A DNA stretch of 64,000 nt from positions 13,455,186-13,519,185 of the forward strand of contig JARWIR010000013.1 of NCBI GenBank assembly GCA_029959085.1, in the 5' to 3' direction. Position 1 is the stretch's first letter. Every line of letters starts with the position of its first letter. Origin of the DNA: Nemophila menziesii. Its lineage: Eukaryota; Streptophyta; Magnoliopsida; Boraginales; Hydrophyllaceae. Below are positions 11,094-22,929 of the stretch, one piece after another. A model generated the notes under the pieces. That model had not been told where the DNA came from, ran no database searches, and was given only the letters and a program-made list of their open reading frames with translations. The position numbers and the translations under genes were made by a program.

Positions 11094-11400
11094 ATGCAAG
11101 TTTTAAGTGTGGATGATTTCATGCTTTTGAAATTCACAACGCATGAGCAAGCATACGAGTTTTATAATATTTATGCCAAGGTCAATTTTAGCGGTAGGCG
11201 AAATAGTACCGTTAAGAAAGAAGGTATCATATGCTACATGGCCGTGACGAGATGCGATTGTACTGCTTCTCTTAGAATACTATGGATCCCGGATATCCAA
11301 ATGTTTACGGTCACCAAAGTTGAACTTGAGCATAATCATGCATTCCTACCAAAGTTTTGCGTCCGTATCTCCGCTCTCGTAGGAAAGTTGAATCTAATGT
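11094..11400 (+). pseudogene. FAR1 DNA-binding domain fragment
   Basis: The translation has the FAR1 (PF03101) layout: a start like FTTHEQAYEFYNIYAKVNFS, a lysine-rich middle, a TRCDCTASLRI segment corresponding to the conserved TGCKA-RI region, then VTKVELEHNH, the terminal Cys/His part of the WRKY-GCM1-like zinc finger. FAR1 domains occur in FHY3/FAR1/FRS transcription factors and in related Mutator transposases. The reading shifts frame just after the EHNH motif: the other frame continues with an LRSRRKV-like stretch typical of the linker after this domain. The sequence is then cut by Athila DNA at about 11380-11440. No MULE/transposase or SWIM domain follows, so it cannot work as an intact factor. 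Confidence 0.75.
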
Positions 11401-11439
11401 CAAAGCAGCCTGCAAGATATCATCAAAATTTAAACAATT

Positions 11440-13953
11440 AAATACCTCTTGCGATGCTTGCTCAACTACATCCATTCTGAAGCAATCTTCCTGAGAATCT
11501 GGAAATTTCATAGCTCGAAATACATTGAATTTGACTTCCTCGTCTTGTATCCTCATCGTTAACTCGCCATTCTCTACATCAATCAAGGTACGCCCCGTGG
11601 CCAGAAATGGTCTACCCAAAATAATGGGGACATTTCTGTCCGCGTCGTATTCAAGTATTACGAAATCAACAGGAAATATAAGTGTACCTGCCTTAACGAG
11701 GACATCTTCAATTCGGCCTTCAGGATGCGCAAGAGACCTGTCCGCCATTTGCAAGACCATAGAAGTGGGTCTTGCTTCTCCAATTTTTAGCTTATCAAAG
11801 ATCGATTTGGGCATCAAATTGATACTTGCACCCAAATCACATAGCGCTTTTCCCTTCCATTCTTCTCCAATCGATATCAGAATCGTGAAACTCCCAGGAT
11901 CAACTAACTTTGGAGGTAATTTACTTTGGCAAATTGCGCTACACTCTTCAGGAAGACCAATCATCTCATTAGCACAATAAGGCCTTTTGTTAGTGAGGGC
12001 CCTCTTCAAAAACTTCGTATACTTAGGAATATCTCGAATAGCCTCTAGTAACGGAATATTAATACTTAAACCCTTCACTCTATTAAAGAATTTCTGAAAG
12101 TCAGCCAAATCACCCTTTTTCTGAACTCGCGATGGAAACGGTGGTGGAGGGCGATTACTAACAATATCATCTTTCTTCTTTGGAATCTCACTTGGCCTTG
12201 CTATTTCTTCAACCTCACTATCTTTCTCATTCTCTTTCTCACCCACTTCCTTTTCTTTTCTTGGAACTTCTTTCTCTTTCATAACGGGAAAAGGAGGTGG
12301 AGGTAGGTTCTTACCACTTCTCAATGTCACAGCTTTGCAATCTTCATGTTGTCTCGGATTTTCTGTGTCACTAGGGAGTTGCCCCTGTGGACGCTGATTA
12401 AGCTGTTTTGCAAATTGCTCCATTTGATTCTATATTAATTTCATATTTGCTTCAGACGCTTGTTGGCGTTCCATAGCTTGTGTTTGAAGAGCATTTAAAC
12501 TTTCAACGGTTTTCTGAAGGGTAACTACTCCTTCTTGTGGATGGGTAGGTAAGGCTTTTTGGTTCAATGTTTCATCGTAAGTATTTTGAGGAGCTTGTCT
12601 TTGTACATAATTACCCTGATTCTGTCCTCCTTGATAATTGGTGTGTGGTCTTGGATTGTAATTGTTACCTTGGGGACGCGGCTGATACGCATATGTAGGA
12701 TTGGCTGCCCCATTCGGATTTGAGTATTGAAACCCAGGATGGTTTCTGTTAGGCTGATATCCATTACCACTTGAATTAAAATTCCCTCTGTTGGACACAA
12801 ACATCACAGGCTCTTGATTATTCAGACAACTTTCTTCATCATGATCATCTACCCTGCAATTCGAACACATATAAACCTCTTGAGCAGCTTGCACAACTAC
12901 CTTCTTACCCGAAAATCCCTCTTTTACAGCTAATGTAAGCTGTTTCAATTGTTGCTCTATAGTATTTTGAATCTTGTTCTCCAGCGTAACAAATTTTTCT
13001 TCCATATTGACATTACTCACTCCCTTAACCGGTGTTCTTACTGAAGTCCACCCAACTTCATTCTTGACTGTTCTTTCCAAAATGACTTTAGCATGAACGG
13101 GTTGAACTTGAAGAAAACCTGCACCACATAACAAATCCAACTTCTCTCTCGAAGTTCCATCAAGGCCTTTGTAAAATATTTTCATTTGTTGTTGTTCTGT
13201 AAAGCCATGATTGGGAACCCTTCTTAAACACATATGAAATATTGTCCAACTCTTACCCAAAGTTTCATCATACTCTTGACGGAAATGTGTTAACTCAAGT
13301 TGATCATCTAACCTCATGTTACTTGGGTAAAATCTGTCAAAGAAAGCAGTTTCTAATTGGTCCCAGTTTGTTATCTTCGTAGGATCTTGTGTATCGTGCC
13401 ATTCACTCGCTCCATCAATGACAAAGAATCGAAATGCAGCAAAATACAATTGTTCCCTTGAAACCCCTTGTGTGATGTAAGAATCACATATCTGCTTAAA
13501 TTTCTGAACGGCTCGGATAGGATCTTCTTGTGGTCTACCACGAAAATTTCCAAAGTTTTGGAATTGAGCTAACATACCCGAATCTGGACGAAATCTTGGA
13601 ACATTAATATCTGGAGCACCTACTCCTAGAGCAGGAGCACGGAAAGGAGCTTCTGGTGGACCATTAACAAACCACGGATCTTGATTCATCACTACCTGAA
13701 CTTGAGGATTAGGATTTAGTGGTTGAACTTGAGGAATAACGCCTGGAGCTAAAGGTTGGCCATTTGCATCTAGCTGGCCTTGTCCATTATTCTGTTGATT
13801 CTGAAGATTGATATTCTCCATTCTGTTAACTAACTCTTCTACTTCTAAAGCTTCTTGTTCTCTCCTTCTCTTGTTAGCAAGTCTGATCAACGATTCTGGT
13901 TTATTAAGGATCGGAGGTGTTGGCTCTAGATCCTTGAATAGCCTTCTTCGCAT
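11440..13953 (-). pseudogene. Athila gag and aspartic-protease region, one nonsense codon
   Basis: Two open stretches (13953-12430 and 12423-about 11440) lie in one frame, separated by a single TAG where related copies carry a glutamate codon before an NQM-like run. The first part holds the retrotransposon gag capsid region (FAAFRFFVIDGASEWHD, FFDRFYPSNM, YDETLGKSWTIFHMCLRRVPNHG), then a CX2CX4HX4C zinc knuckle (CSNCRVDDHDEESC) and an Asn/Pro/Tyr/Gln-rich linker. The second part has LPSDT and PPPPFPSR linkers and a retropepsin-like domain with CDLGASINLMP and IILGRPFLATG. The DLG form of the active-site triad is usual in this lineage. The open frame runs on antisense through the FAR1 fragment, which is fortuitous. 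The protein would have packaged element RNA and processed the polyprotein. Confidence 0.85.
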
Positions 13954-14062
13954 ACACCAAACCTAAAAACCTGAAAAAGACAAACAAACAAAAAGCGTAA
14001 AACTGATAAAATAAAATAAATGCAACTATCACTAAAGGTAAACACCGTGGTCACACGCTACC

Positions 14063-14081
14063 GTCCCCGGCAGCGGCGCCA
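14063..14081 (-). other. Primer-binding site complementary to tRNA-Asp
   Basis: On the minus strand TGGCGCCGCTGCCGGGGAC follows the LTR by a few bases. It pairs with the 3' end of plant tRNA-Asp (ending CCCCGGCAACGGCGCCA) with one mismatch. This site primes minus-strand DNA synthesis. Confidence 0.85.
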
Positions 14082-14087
14082 AAAACT

Positions 14088-15653
14088 TGGTGGTCCTTTG
14101 TGTGTTCTAAAATAAATGCAATAAATAATCAAACCACAACCGCAAGTGTACGGTTGTCCCAAGTAGTATAATTGATAAAACAGATTCGTTCCAAGGACGG
14201 GATGGTTGACTACAATGTTTAACAAGTAATGAATGGTTGCACTTATGAAAACAAGTAAAGAAAATATGTTGATTGGTTTTTGTATTAATGCTAAGTAAAT
14301 GAAAGACAATTATTAAAATGCAAATAAAAGCTAAGACGCAAGTAAAATGATGTAAAACGCAGTATGAGAAGTAGCACTTGAGAACGCAAGGGATCTTCCT
14401 AATCCTATTTCATAACCTATGCTGTTTAAGGGTTAAATTGGTCAATTACAATGGTCGGGATTCTAAATTCCTTATACCCCCGTCAGGGTGGACTATAAGG
14501 CAATCCTAGAGTGTCACTAGTCCCGTCAGGGTAAATATGATCCACTTTTGGATGCTTAAGTTTTATTACCTCATTGACCCTAGAATTAGCTAAGTTCGTC
14601 AGAATCAATAGCTTCTATCCTAGATTGAATAAATGGTTCTGTATCTAAACCCTCCGTCAGGATGATCCAATTGCCACTAATTGGAATAGCCTAGATACTA
14701 ATACCTGTTCCTAGTTCATGACGCTAAAAACAGTAAACATTCACAATTTATCGAAAAGGGTAAAAGTCACAATCTAATTTAATTTAACAGAAACCCAAAT
14801 TCAACATATGAAATTCAATAAGATTTGAGAATTACCCATATAGCATTCTCAAGCGCTAATAAATGTTTAGCTCATACTAATTACAAGAAAAACTAAATTA
14901 ATTGAAATGGAATTCATATTTGATTACAAAATTAAAATTGAAAGAAACCTAATTTCTGGAGTTGGAATGACTGAGAACGGAGATATAGACCCTCTCCAGT
15001 TCTTGCAGCTTCTTCTTTCTTCCTTATGTTGCTTCTCTCTGATGTTTAATCTTGTGGAATGTGAATTGTATTAAAAATAGAAGTCAAAGACTCCTTTTAT
15101 AAGTGTAAAAACGGATTAGGGCTTGGACCTAATAATAAAACACTAATTAAATGTCCAAGCCCAAATTCTAAGCCCAAAATCCCGTAACTACTGATACACC
15201 TTCACTAAAACGGATTTTCCCGCTTCGTTATGACTCCGATTGACCTCATTTCAGTTGCTAAAGTTCCGTAACTCGATAAGGCATGTTTTCTCTTCAAAGG
15301 TCAGCGGCTAAATCAGTTCTTAAGCACCTCGAAATCAGCAATCTATGGCCTAGAAAACAGATTTTCAGCTCTAAAAATAATATCTTCGGGATATATCTTC
15401 AAGTCTTGACTCCATATCACGATCTTTGACTCTCTTCTCGGATTCCATTCCTAGCTAATAATCAAAACCTACAAACTTTCCACTAAAATATACAAGATTA
15501 CGCGCACAAGTTTAATAAATCAAAATTACTAGAAATAATATGAAAATTCCGGATTATTGTATTTTTAACTCAAAAGTCTATCAAAATATTCAAATAAACA
15601 TAAAAAATGATGTCTCCCAAGGGTCGAAAATAAGAACAATTAGGGAGACATCA
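14088..15653 (-). repeat. 5' LTR of the truncated Athila element (1566 bp)
   Basis: The LTR starts (minus strand) with TGATGTCTCCC at 15653 and ends in CCACCA at 14088, next to the primer-binding site. Its first ~46 bases form a hairpin with perfect 11-nt arms (15643-15653 and 15608-15618). It carries three spaced copies of CCTGACGGG (read on the plus strand as CCCGTCAGG at about 14480, 14522 and 14653). Confidence 0.85.
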
Positions 15654-17928
15654 GGTAGGCATTTCTTTCTTTGTTGCTTTTGTTCTTTGTAGCTAGATGG
15701 AAGGGGAGGGGGTTTTCTTTGGGACTCGAGAGATCGTGCCCCACAAGTTTTTAATTTACCACTGGGGAATTAACACGAAAGGGAGGATCGTTAACATGGT
15801 TTAACCAAACCGTTTGAAGTCTAGATGAAGCATGGTACTCTTTCTACCTACTCCATCCAGAAACAAGATTGGACGTTATTCCGTTCGTCTCCATTTTCGT
15901 GAAACCAAAAGAGAAGCTAAAACGAAGACATGAGAAATATCCTGCAGAAGTCATACTAACCTAATAATATTCTCTTTATTTTCTACCAAGTAGAAGAGAA
16001 GGCGGGCCTCTCACCATGAAGTAAGGATAAGATCTCTCTCAAGGGTGGGGTCGCCTTTCCTCCTTCTAATCAGGCCATTTATGAACCTTTATTTTTCACT
16101 CGACTTCTCAATTCTTACGATTCCCAGCTTTTTCCTATATTAAAAGATAAAAAAGATCTTTTTTCTAAATAGATTCGATTCATAACTCTTATATGTCCAA
16201 GGTTCAATATTGAAATAATTTGAGAGGTTTTCCCTGACTTTGTCCGTGTAAACAAACAATTCGAAATACCTTGACTTTTTTCGAAAAGATCCTTCTCACC
16301 CAAACCACGTCGGTGATGGAGGGGAGCTCATAGATGCACGTCGATCCTTGCCTTGGAGGAACCAGATAAAAGATGAATCTCTTTCGCTATTCTCTTCATG
16401 GCCTTACCTTCCTAGACCATGCCGATGATTTTGGAAAGAAGCCTCTTTTCCTTCTGCCCAGCTCCTCTCCCTTAGTCTGTTGGACGGATATGACGTTGAA
16501 CTAGTAGCAATCCAGTGAAAAGCCAGTAAAGACTATAAGAGAAGCTTTGCTAAAGAAGGGACTTCCACTAACCAAAGGAGAAGCTAGAACGAAGATAGGA
16601 GAGATATTCTGCATAAGTAATACTAACCTAACAATATTCTCTTTATTTTCTATCAAGCAGAAGAGACCTGGGAAGGCAATCCAACTGGGAGTCAGAGGAT
16701 CCATAGTACATGCAGCCTCCCGGACTTCATATTCATCATTTTTGAAAGCGGGGGGAACAGATCTCTTTTCTGCAAAGGAAAAAAACATAAATTTACGTTC
16801 AATAATTCCATGGGCTTTCACTTCGACACGTCTCCGCTCGTGATCGCTTAGATCTCATCTTCCATCAATAGGTACTCTCAAGTCTTCGATCACACGCCCT
16901 AGCATAGCCTTTCCTGCAGGAACATCCATAATGGATCCAGTGCGCTTGACAAGATATTCCTTTCAGGGTAAAGTGGCGCATAAAAAAGAGTTGGCCCTTC
17001 AAAAGTCCGGGTCCTTCGCGAATCAACAAGGAACAAGCAACGGCCCCTTAGAAAACATAGGGAGTAATGCGCTCAAGCCCTTAGTCCTACTGCCCTACCA
17101 CCAAGAAGAGATTCTCGCCATCTATTTAGAGGCTCTTCAGGGATGAGACGGATTGAGTCGAAGTTTGAAGATCGACGTGTTCAGCGCTGAGGAAGAACTG
17201 CTTTTCCTTTTTTGCACCTGCTTGCTAGTAAGTAGAAAACCCCATAACATAAAAAAGTAGTGGAGTGCCTTTAGAGATAAGAGCGACTTTCTTGTGGTAG
17301 TAATTGCAAATGAGCAAGTAGGGGGCGGCAACTAAAAGAGATAGTGAGACTGACCGCAATTGCAGGAATAGGTTTACTTTCTTTCATTTTATTTATGTAA
17401 AGTGAAAGTTGTTTCATTTAGTACGAGATCGCTTCACACCTCGCGGTGCTGTATCGCAACTATCTATTCTGTACCCTTCCTTTATGATTGATCTCATTTC
17501 TCTTCCGTCCGTTGTGAGCTAATATGGTACCCCTCGTTTAGCTTGAGCGAATTCATTCCTATTCCTAGCAGTTGAACCCCCGTGAACACATGGCAGGAAT
17601 CAGCAGATATCCATCCCAGCCTTTCGGTTGCCTTCTTTTTTGTCCAAGGCTAGTTTTCCTAATAAATTTTGAATTATTCTAATTGACGCTTCGTGTTCAG
17701 GGAGGTAAGGAACAAAGCTTTCAACGGAGAAAGGGAAAGAATTACGGTTTTTCCTGTTGTCGTGGTTCGACCAGACCCAATCATTATAATGAAGGATGGG
17801 ACCTTTTATCGAAAACCTGATGTGAGGGTGCGGCTCGATCGAGATCAAATACCAGATATAATAACATTCAACGAATCGTTGAAATTCTCAAAGAAGAGTA
17901 TTGTCTGGAAAAGCTGGGCACGATCAAA
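15654..17928. other. Organelle-like DNA, probable mitochondrial insertion (left part)
   Basis: Composition changes sharply here: balanced base use, few A/T runs, and the mosaic of short open frames typical of plant mitochondrial intergenic DNA. I recognise no named mitochondrial gene, so the assignment rests on texture alone. Two ~100-bp stretches, about 15905-16010 and 16573-16668, are diverged duplicates sharing an AATATTCTCTTTATTTTCTA word. A frame at 17693-17953 has no known domain. The block continues at 25754 after removal of the Athila element. Confidence 0.4.
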
Positions 17929-17933
17929 GCAGC

Positions 17934-19465
17934 CGGTGTCGCCTAAGGTGTGATAAAAAGATATATATAATAAGTGCAAATAAACACCCTAAGCTGAGCA
18001 CGGTTCTGCAAGTATACTGATCGTATTCAAGTTTTAATGAATAAGTAGAATTCGTTCCTCAGGGACTACGAAGGTTAAGAAGAACTTATGCAAATTATTC
18101 AAGTGCAGATATTAGAAATTAGAACAGATAATACGCAAGTAGAAAGAAGAGATAGATTTTTATTTGATTTTTTAAATAAGAAAACTAACTTACTAAATCA
18201 AAAGACAGAAAACTAAATAAAAGAAAAGAAGATAGTATGAAAGTTTAGCTTGAGTAAATAGCATGTAATCCCCACTAGTTTTGCCGTTCTAAACATGTAA
18301 GGGTGAATTATGTAGTATTTCAATAATCGGTTCCAATTGCGCTAGGTAGTTTTAAATAGGATTTACCTGTGTCAATAAGGAGTCCTAAGCAAACTGTTCC
18401 TGCAATTGGTAAATAGCAATATATACTAAACCATAGTGATTATCTAGTTAGGTTGATTTGTCAGATCTAAACCATACACTAGACGTTATGTGCTAAACAT
18501 GTAATTAAACACCGTTGTCAATGGTGACCTAACTACTAGATTGTAATTCTATATGGGCGCGCTTCCACAAGAACACAGAATATAAATCCAAACACATAAA
18601 CAGAGAATAAAAACAATAATTCAATTTAAAATATAAAATTCCCAAATTAGATAGATGTCAACCAAAACTAGGGTTCATACATATATGCTAAAAATTCAAG
18701 CTAATAGAAATTAGTTCATACTAAGAAAAGAAAAGAAAAGAAAAGAAAGAAATTACAAAATTGAAGGTTGAAGGAGACATAATTGTTGCACATCTCCTTC
18801 TAGACTTCTCTTCTTGTGTTGTAGCTTCTTCCTGACCTTAAGGTTTGGTCAAGGATGATTTTATAATGTTAAGAGGCTATATTTATAGTGTATAGGTTGA
18901 CCTAATTCGTTTTCTTGAAGGAAAAGGTAAATATGGGCTCCAAGCCCAACGCAAATTCGTAGCCCAAAAACATGTCATCAGCCCCGTTTTTCTTTTGGTC
19001 CTAACAACCTCAGTATTTATCCGATTGATGTGTATGAGTATACAAAATTCATCGTCTCGGAAAGATATTTAACTTTTCTCTTGACCGGTTCTCCAAATTC
19101 CTCACCGTTTTCAAGATATAATCTGATTTGTGCTCGTAGGTGCAGAAATTCAGATTTAAGGTAGGTTTTCATTTTCCATGTTTTTAGCTTTTACTTCCTT
19201 ATCTTCAATTTCCATGTTTATCTTCTTTCCTTTCGCTCTCTTTACCAAATTGGACTCTAATTAATTACCATATATCTCTAAAACTTCACACTAAATCAAT
19301 AATTAAACCCAATATGCTCTAAAAATAATAATTAATTAATTCAAGACCCAAATAAGGAAAGTATACTAAATCAAGCTAAAATCGACCTATAGGCTATAAA
19401 CTAATAAATACGCCTAAAATGATGTCTCGGAAATAGATTTTACTATCACAAATGAGGAGACATCA
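17934..19465 (-). repeat. 3' LTR of the gag-only Athila element
   Basis: Nearly identical to 24233-25748. The outer terminus has mutated from TGGTGTCGCC to CGGTGTCGCC. The end at 19456-19465 (GGAGACATCA) pairs with TGATGTCTC at 19420-19428. A short (AAAAG)n tract near 18726-18748 is longer than in the partner LTR. Confidence 0.9.
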
Positions 19466-19480
19466 AGACCCCCAACTCAA
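19466..19480 (-). other. Polypurine tract
   Basis: On the minus strand GAGTTGGGGGTCT lies immediately before the LTR start. It is the expected RNase H-resistant primer for plus-strand synthesis. The run is short and interrupted by pyrimidines. Confidence 0.55.
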
Positions 19481-22400
19481 AGTTGTATCGTCCCGATACA
19501 ATAAAAGTAAAGAACAGAAGGGTAGTCAAATAAACAAGAAGAAGAAGTTGGAGGAAAATAAGAGCATAGCATAATGAATGATCCTAGAGCAAAATATCTA
19601 AAAAGTCTCATGTAGTAAGGCTTAAGAAATAATGCACAAGTATGCTTAATATATGCATAATCAACAATCCATAAATTCAAGTCCAGATTAATTTCGCAAT
19701 TCCAGAAGGAGAGGATGATAACTTTGTTTATGTTAATGGCTATAGGTTGTTCATAGGTCGTAATATAGCATCCAATGGTTCACTTACCTACTACCTAATA
19801 GCTCAATTGTTTTTCCACCAAGTAGTTAGAAATCCTAAGGTCTTTGGTTATAACTTGTCTTAGGGACGTTGTGGTATATTTGGATAATAAAAATGAGCTT
19901 TTGGTTCTCTCCTCACTAGACATCAACGAATCTCCCTAGAGCTTGAGTTTTCACTCGAAGATGTTCTCACTCGACCCAATTTATTGATGCTTTTGATTTA
20001 CATCCCTAATAATCCCAATTAAAACCTTTTATGATGATATACAAATTCCACTTTGCCGGTCCGAATATATATTCTTTTTATATTAATTTTTTTCTTTTGT
20101 ATAGCTATGACTCACTTTTTGATTTTCGAGATATCATGCTATTTTTTTCATATATATATTCTTTCTTTTTATGCCCTTGTTGGCAAATTTAGCTCGTAGC
20201 TTCTTTTCCATTCACTATTACCCCGACAAAGGGTTACAATAATAACTTTTTCATCATCAATAAAATCATAAATATAATTCTCAAATCCCAATACTCCCTA
20301 ATGATGAAACCCACCACCCCAAACTCAAGCTCTAAAACGACTTGTTTCAGGTTTTGCGAATCGAGTGCGGGTCATATAGATAAGTCCTACAAACTAAGGA
20401 TATGGATTATAATGTGTTTCAATAAAAGGCTTTAGAAAGGCTCAGAGGGGCTAAGATGGATAAATAATAACAATACTCAAATAAAAAGGGTGAGAAAGTA
20501 TAAAGGCTTCAAGTGGCTTCAATATGAAAGAACTGCCTTATTTATTTTTCTAACTACCAGATTTCGTTACTTTTTCACTACTTATTTCATAGACAAGTGG
20601 GTTTTCAACTAATTTCAAACCTCACGTTCTACACACCAAATAACTCTCCCTAAGTTTCCACGTGAATTCTTAGCATTGCTCATTAACTTTTCTATCTTTT
20701 ATTTCCTGTTTTCATACACGCATACTAAACATATTTGTAACATCTTTAAAAAACATACTACTTACTATCATTGACCTAATTAAAATCATGCTCAAATAGG
20801 TACATTCAACATATTCTATGCCTAACTCAACCCAAAAAAATTTAAATTTTATGCAAAAAAACAAAAAGGAAGATGAGGACAACGAAACCCCACCCCCAAC
20901 TCAAAAATGAGTCGTGTCCCCACGACTCGAAAAAGACTCAAGAACAATAAAATTTAAAATTAGCAGACATATTTCACATAAAGAAATGGTAAGGAAGAAA
21001 GAAAACATACTCTTCGAGGCTATTACCTCGCCTTATCGACATCCAAGTTAGGATTTTGCTGGATTTTTCTTTAATTGCTCACGGAGTGTTATGATGCACT
21101 CATTTTCTTCTTTTGAAAGTTGCGTAATTACTCTAAAAAATTTAATGATCCAAGCATTGTCAATATTGTTACGCATCTTAAACTCACGCGTTTCTTCTTC
21201 ACCCAACTTCTTATTCGATTCCCGATCAAGACACGTGATCATAGTAGGATATTGCATTAAATAACGACATGGGAGAGATCGAAAATTCGTATCACCTCCT
21301 CATAGATCAACTGCGCCACATCTTCTTCTTCTTCTCACAAAATACAATTCAACAAAAAGAACATTTTTTAGAACGACTTACCGTTAACGTAGACCAACCC
21401 AATATTTCCAAATCTCCACGAGCCTTCTTGTATTCTCCTTTATCAACTTCTTCATCAAATACTTTCTCATAAGCAAAAGGTAGTTCCTTTAATTGTTTTT
21501 TTTGGAGAAGCTATCAGGGCCCTTGAAGCTTTCTCTTTTTCTTCGGGTGTAGGGTCTTCGATCTGTAGAGGTTGTGTTGTTTTCTTCACTAAAGTTAGAA
21601 CCTTTTTGCCCATTGAATCAACACAGCATGCTATCCTCTCTTCTCTTGACTTGTTTTACCCTTTGAATTGGAACTAGGACTTTTCTCACTTTATTTCTTC
21701 TCAATTAATCCAATACTTTGCTTTTCTTCATCTCCCTTACAGTAGATAATGTTTATGTTCTCTTAATCATCTCAATTGGCCCCAAACTCAAAGCTTTAAC
21801 CACTCTTGAAATTTGAAACTCTTGATTATTGGTTGTACAAGCTTTATTTGGGTTTGGAAAGGTGATTTGATGATGATTCTCTATGTGGGTAAGATGGATT
21901 CTTCATGGATTGGTAAGGATTTAAGAAATTGTAGGATGAATTTCTGAAATTTAAGCTTTTGATTCTTGGATTTAAGGTGTTTTGGTATGATATGGGTGGT
22001 TGAATCTTCTTTGTAATGATGTGTAGAATAGATTTGATGTGTTTTCATGGTGATTGGGTAGTGTTTTGATGATTAGGGAAGGTTTTATGAAGCTTTAATG
22101 GAGTTGGGAGAGTTTTGGAGAAGAAAGAGAGACTTAAGGATTTGCAAATTCGGAATTGTACCCACCTCTTGCTTCTTGTAACCTCAAACGCAGCTTTTTC
22201 TCTCTTTAGTCGGCGGCCTGCGGTGTACCGGAGCAGGGGTGCGGTGTACCGCAACTTCTGTTCCTCGAATTTTTTAATCCTCGTCAAAATACCCGCATCT
22301 CCTACCCGTGTCACGGGTTTTTGGTCCTGCGGTGCACCGGGGTTATAAACCGGTATACCGGACCTGGAACCCGAATATTTTTCCTTCTCAGCAAGAAACC

Positions 22401-22929
22401 CGAGTCACTTACCCGTAGCACGTGTTTTCTCTCCTGCGGTATACCAGGGCTGGGGTCCGGTGTACCGGAGAGCTGGTCTGAATATATCCAAAAATTACGT
22501 TTTTTAGTTTATCTCCAAATCAGTTTTTCTCCACTCCATTGGATAGATCTCAAAAAACTATGCGATTTAGACTCAAGAAAAAGTGAAATCCGATACCCGA
22601 GCGCAAAGTTATGCCAGTTCGAAGTTTTTGTTAAATTTCTCGCGCTGATAGGTGCGGTGCACCGCGAATACCTCCGGTGTACCGCAAAAAGCTTCTGTCC
22701 ATCCCTTTTTAACTTCAAAAATTTTCCATTTTTTCACCCCAAACTCGAACCCTTGCATACCTACACACCAAAAACACTTATACCTTTCTTATTACTGCAA
22801 TATGCACTAAAAAACACATAAACTCACTAAAACGAACAAAAACATAAATACCTAAAAACATAAAAGAATGTGGGATGTCTCCCAAGAGCACTTTTGTTTA
22901 ACGTCATTAAGTTTGACGTGTTACCTCGA
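19481..22929 (-). other. Non-coding internal region of the Athila element
   Basis: This is where pol and the downstream region would lie in a complete element, but no polymerase or integrase motif is visible in either direction. A small minus-strand frame at 21048-21257 is rich in Glu, Arg and Lys without a known domain. Just downstream of gag, a GATGTCTCCCAAGAGCAC stretch near 22872-22889 resembles the LTR terminal sequence. Confidence 0.5.
22205..22690. repeat. GC-rich patch with eight CGGTGTACCG palindromes
   Basis: Eight near-palindromic copies of the type GCGGTGTACCGC/CCGGTATACCGG occur at about 22217, 22240, 22330, 22351, 22436, 22459, 22653 and 22674, often in close pairs. The patch stands out in an otherwise AT-rich element. 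The long overlapping frames seen here follow from few stop codons in GC-rich DNA and are not called as genes. Confidence 0.6.

Larger units (their letters stand above)
11400..15653 (-). mobile_element. Truncated Athila-type Ty3/gypsy element, 5' half only
   Basis: Read on the minus strand, the element has a 5' LTR (15653-14088), a primer-binding site, gag and the protease region, then ends abruptly beside a FAR1-domain fragment. Reverse transcriptase, RNase H, integrase and 3' LTR are absent. Because the 3' LTR is missing there is no target duplication to confirm, and the junction probably arose by deletion or ectopic repair. Confidence 0.85.

Noticed and set aside
11525..11980. A 151-codon plus-strand frame inside the Athila protease region
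   Set aside because: It is the antisense shadow of the well-supported gag-protease frame.
12424..12432. Programmed read-through of the TAG in Athila gag
   Set aside because: The bases after TAG do not resemble the known CAR-YYA read-through context, and the related copy has an open codon there.
22045..22821. Overlapping frames of 77-166 codons on both strands
   Set aside because: They coincide with the GC-rich palindrome patch, where stops are rare. No domain is present and the strands overlap.
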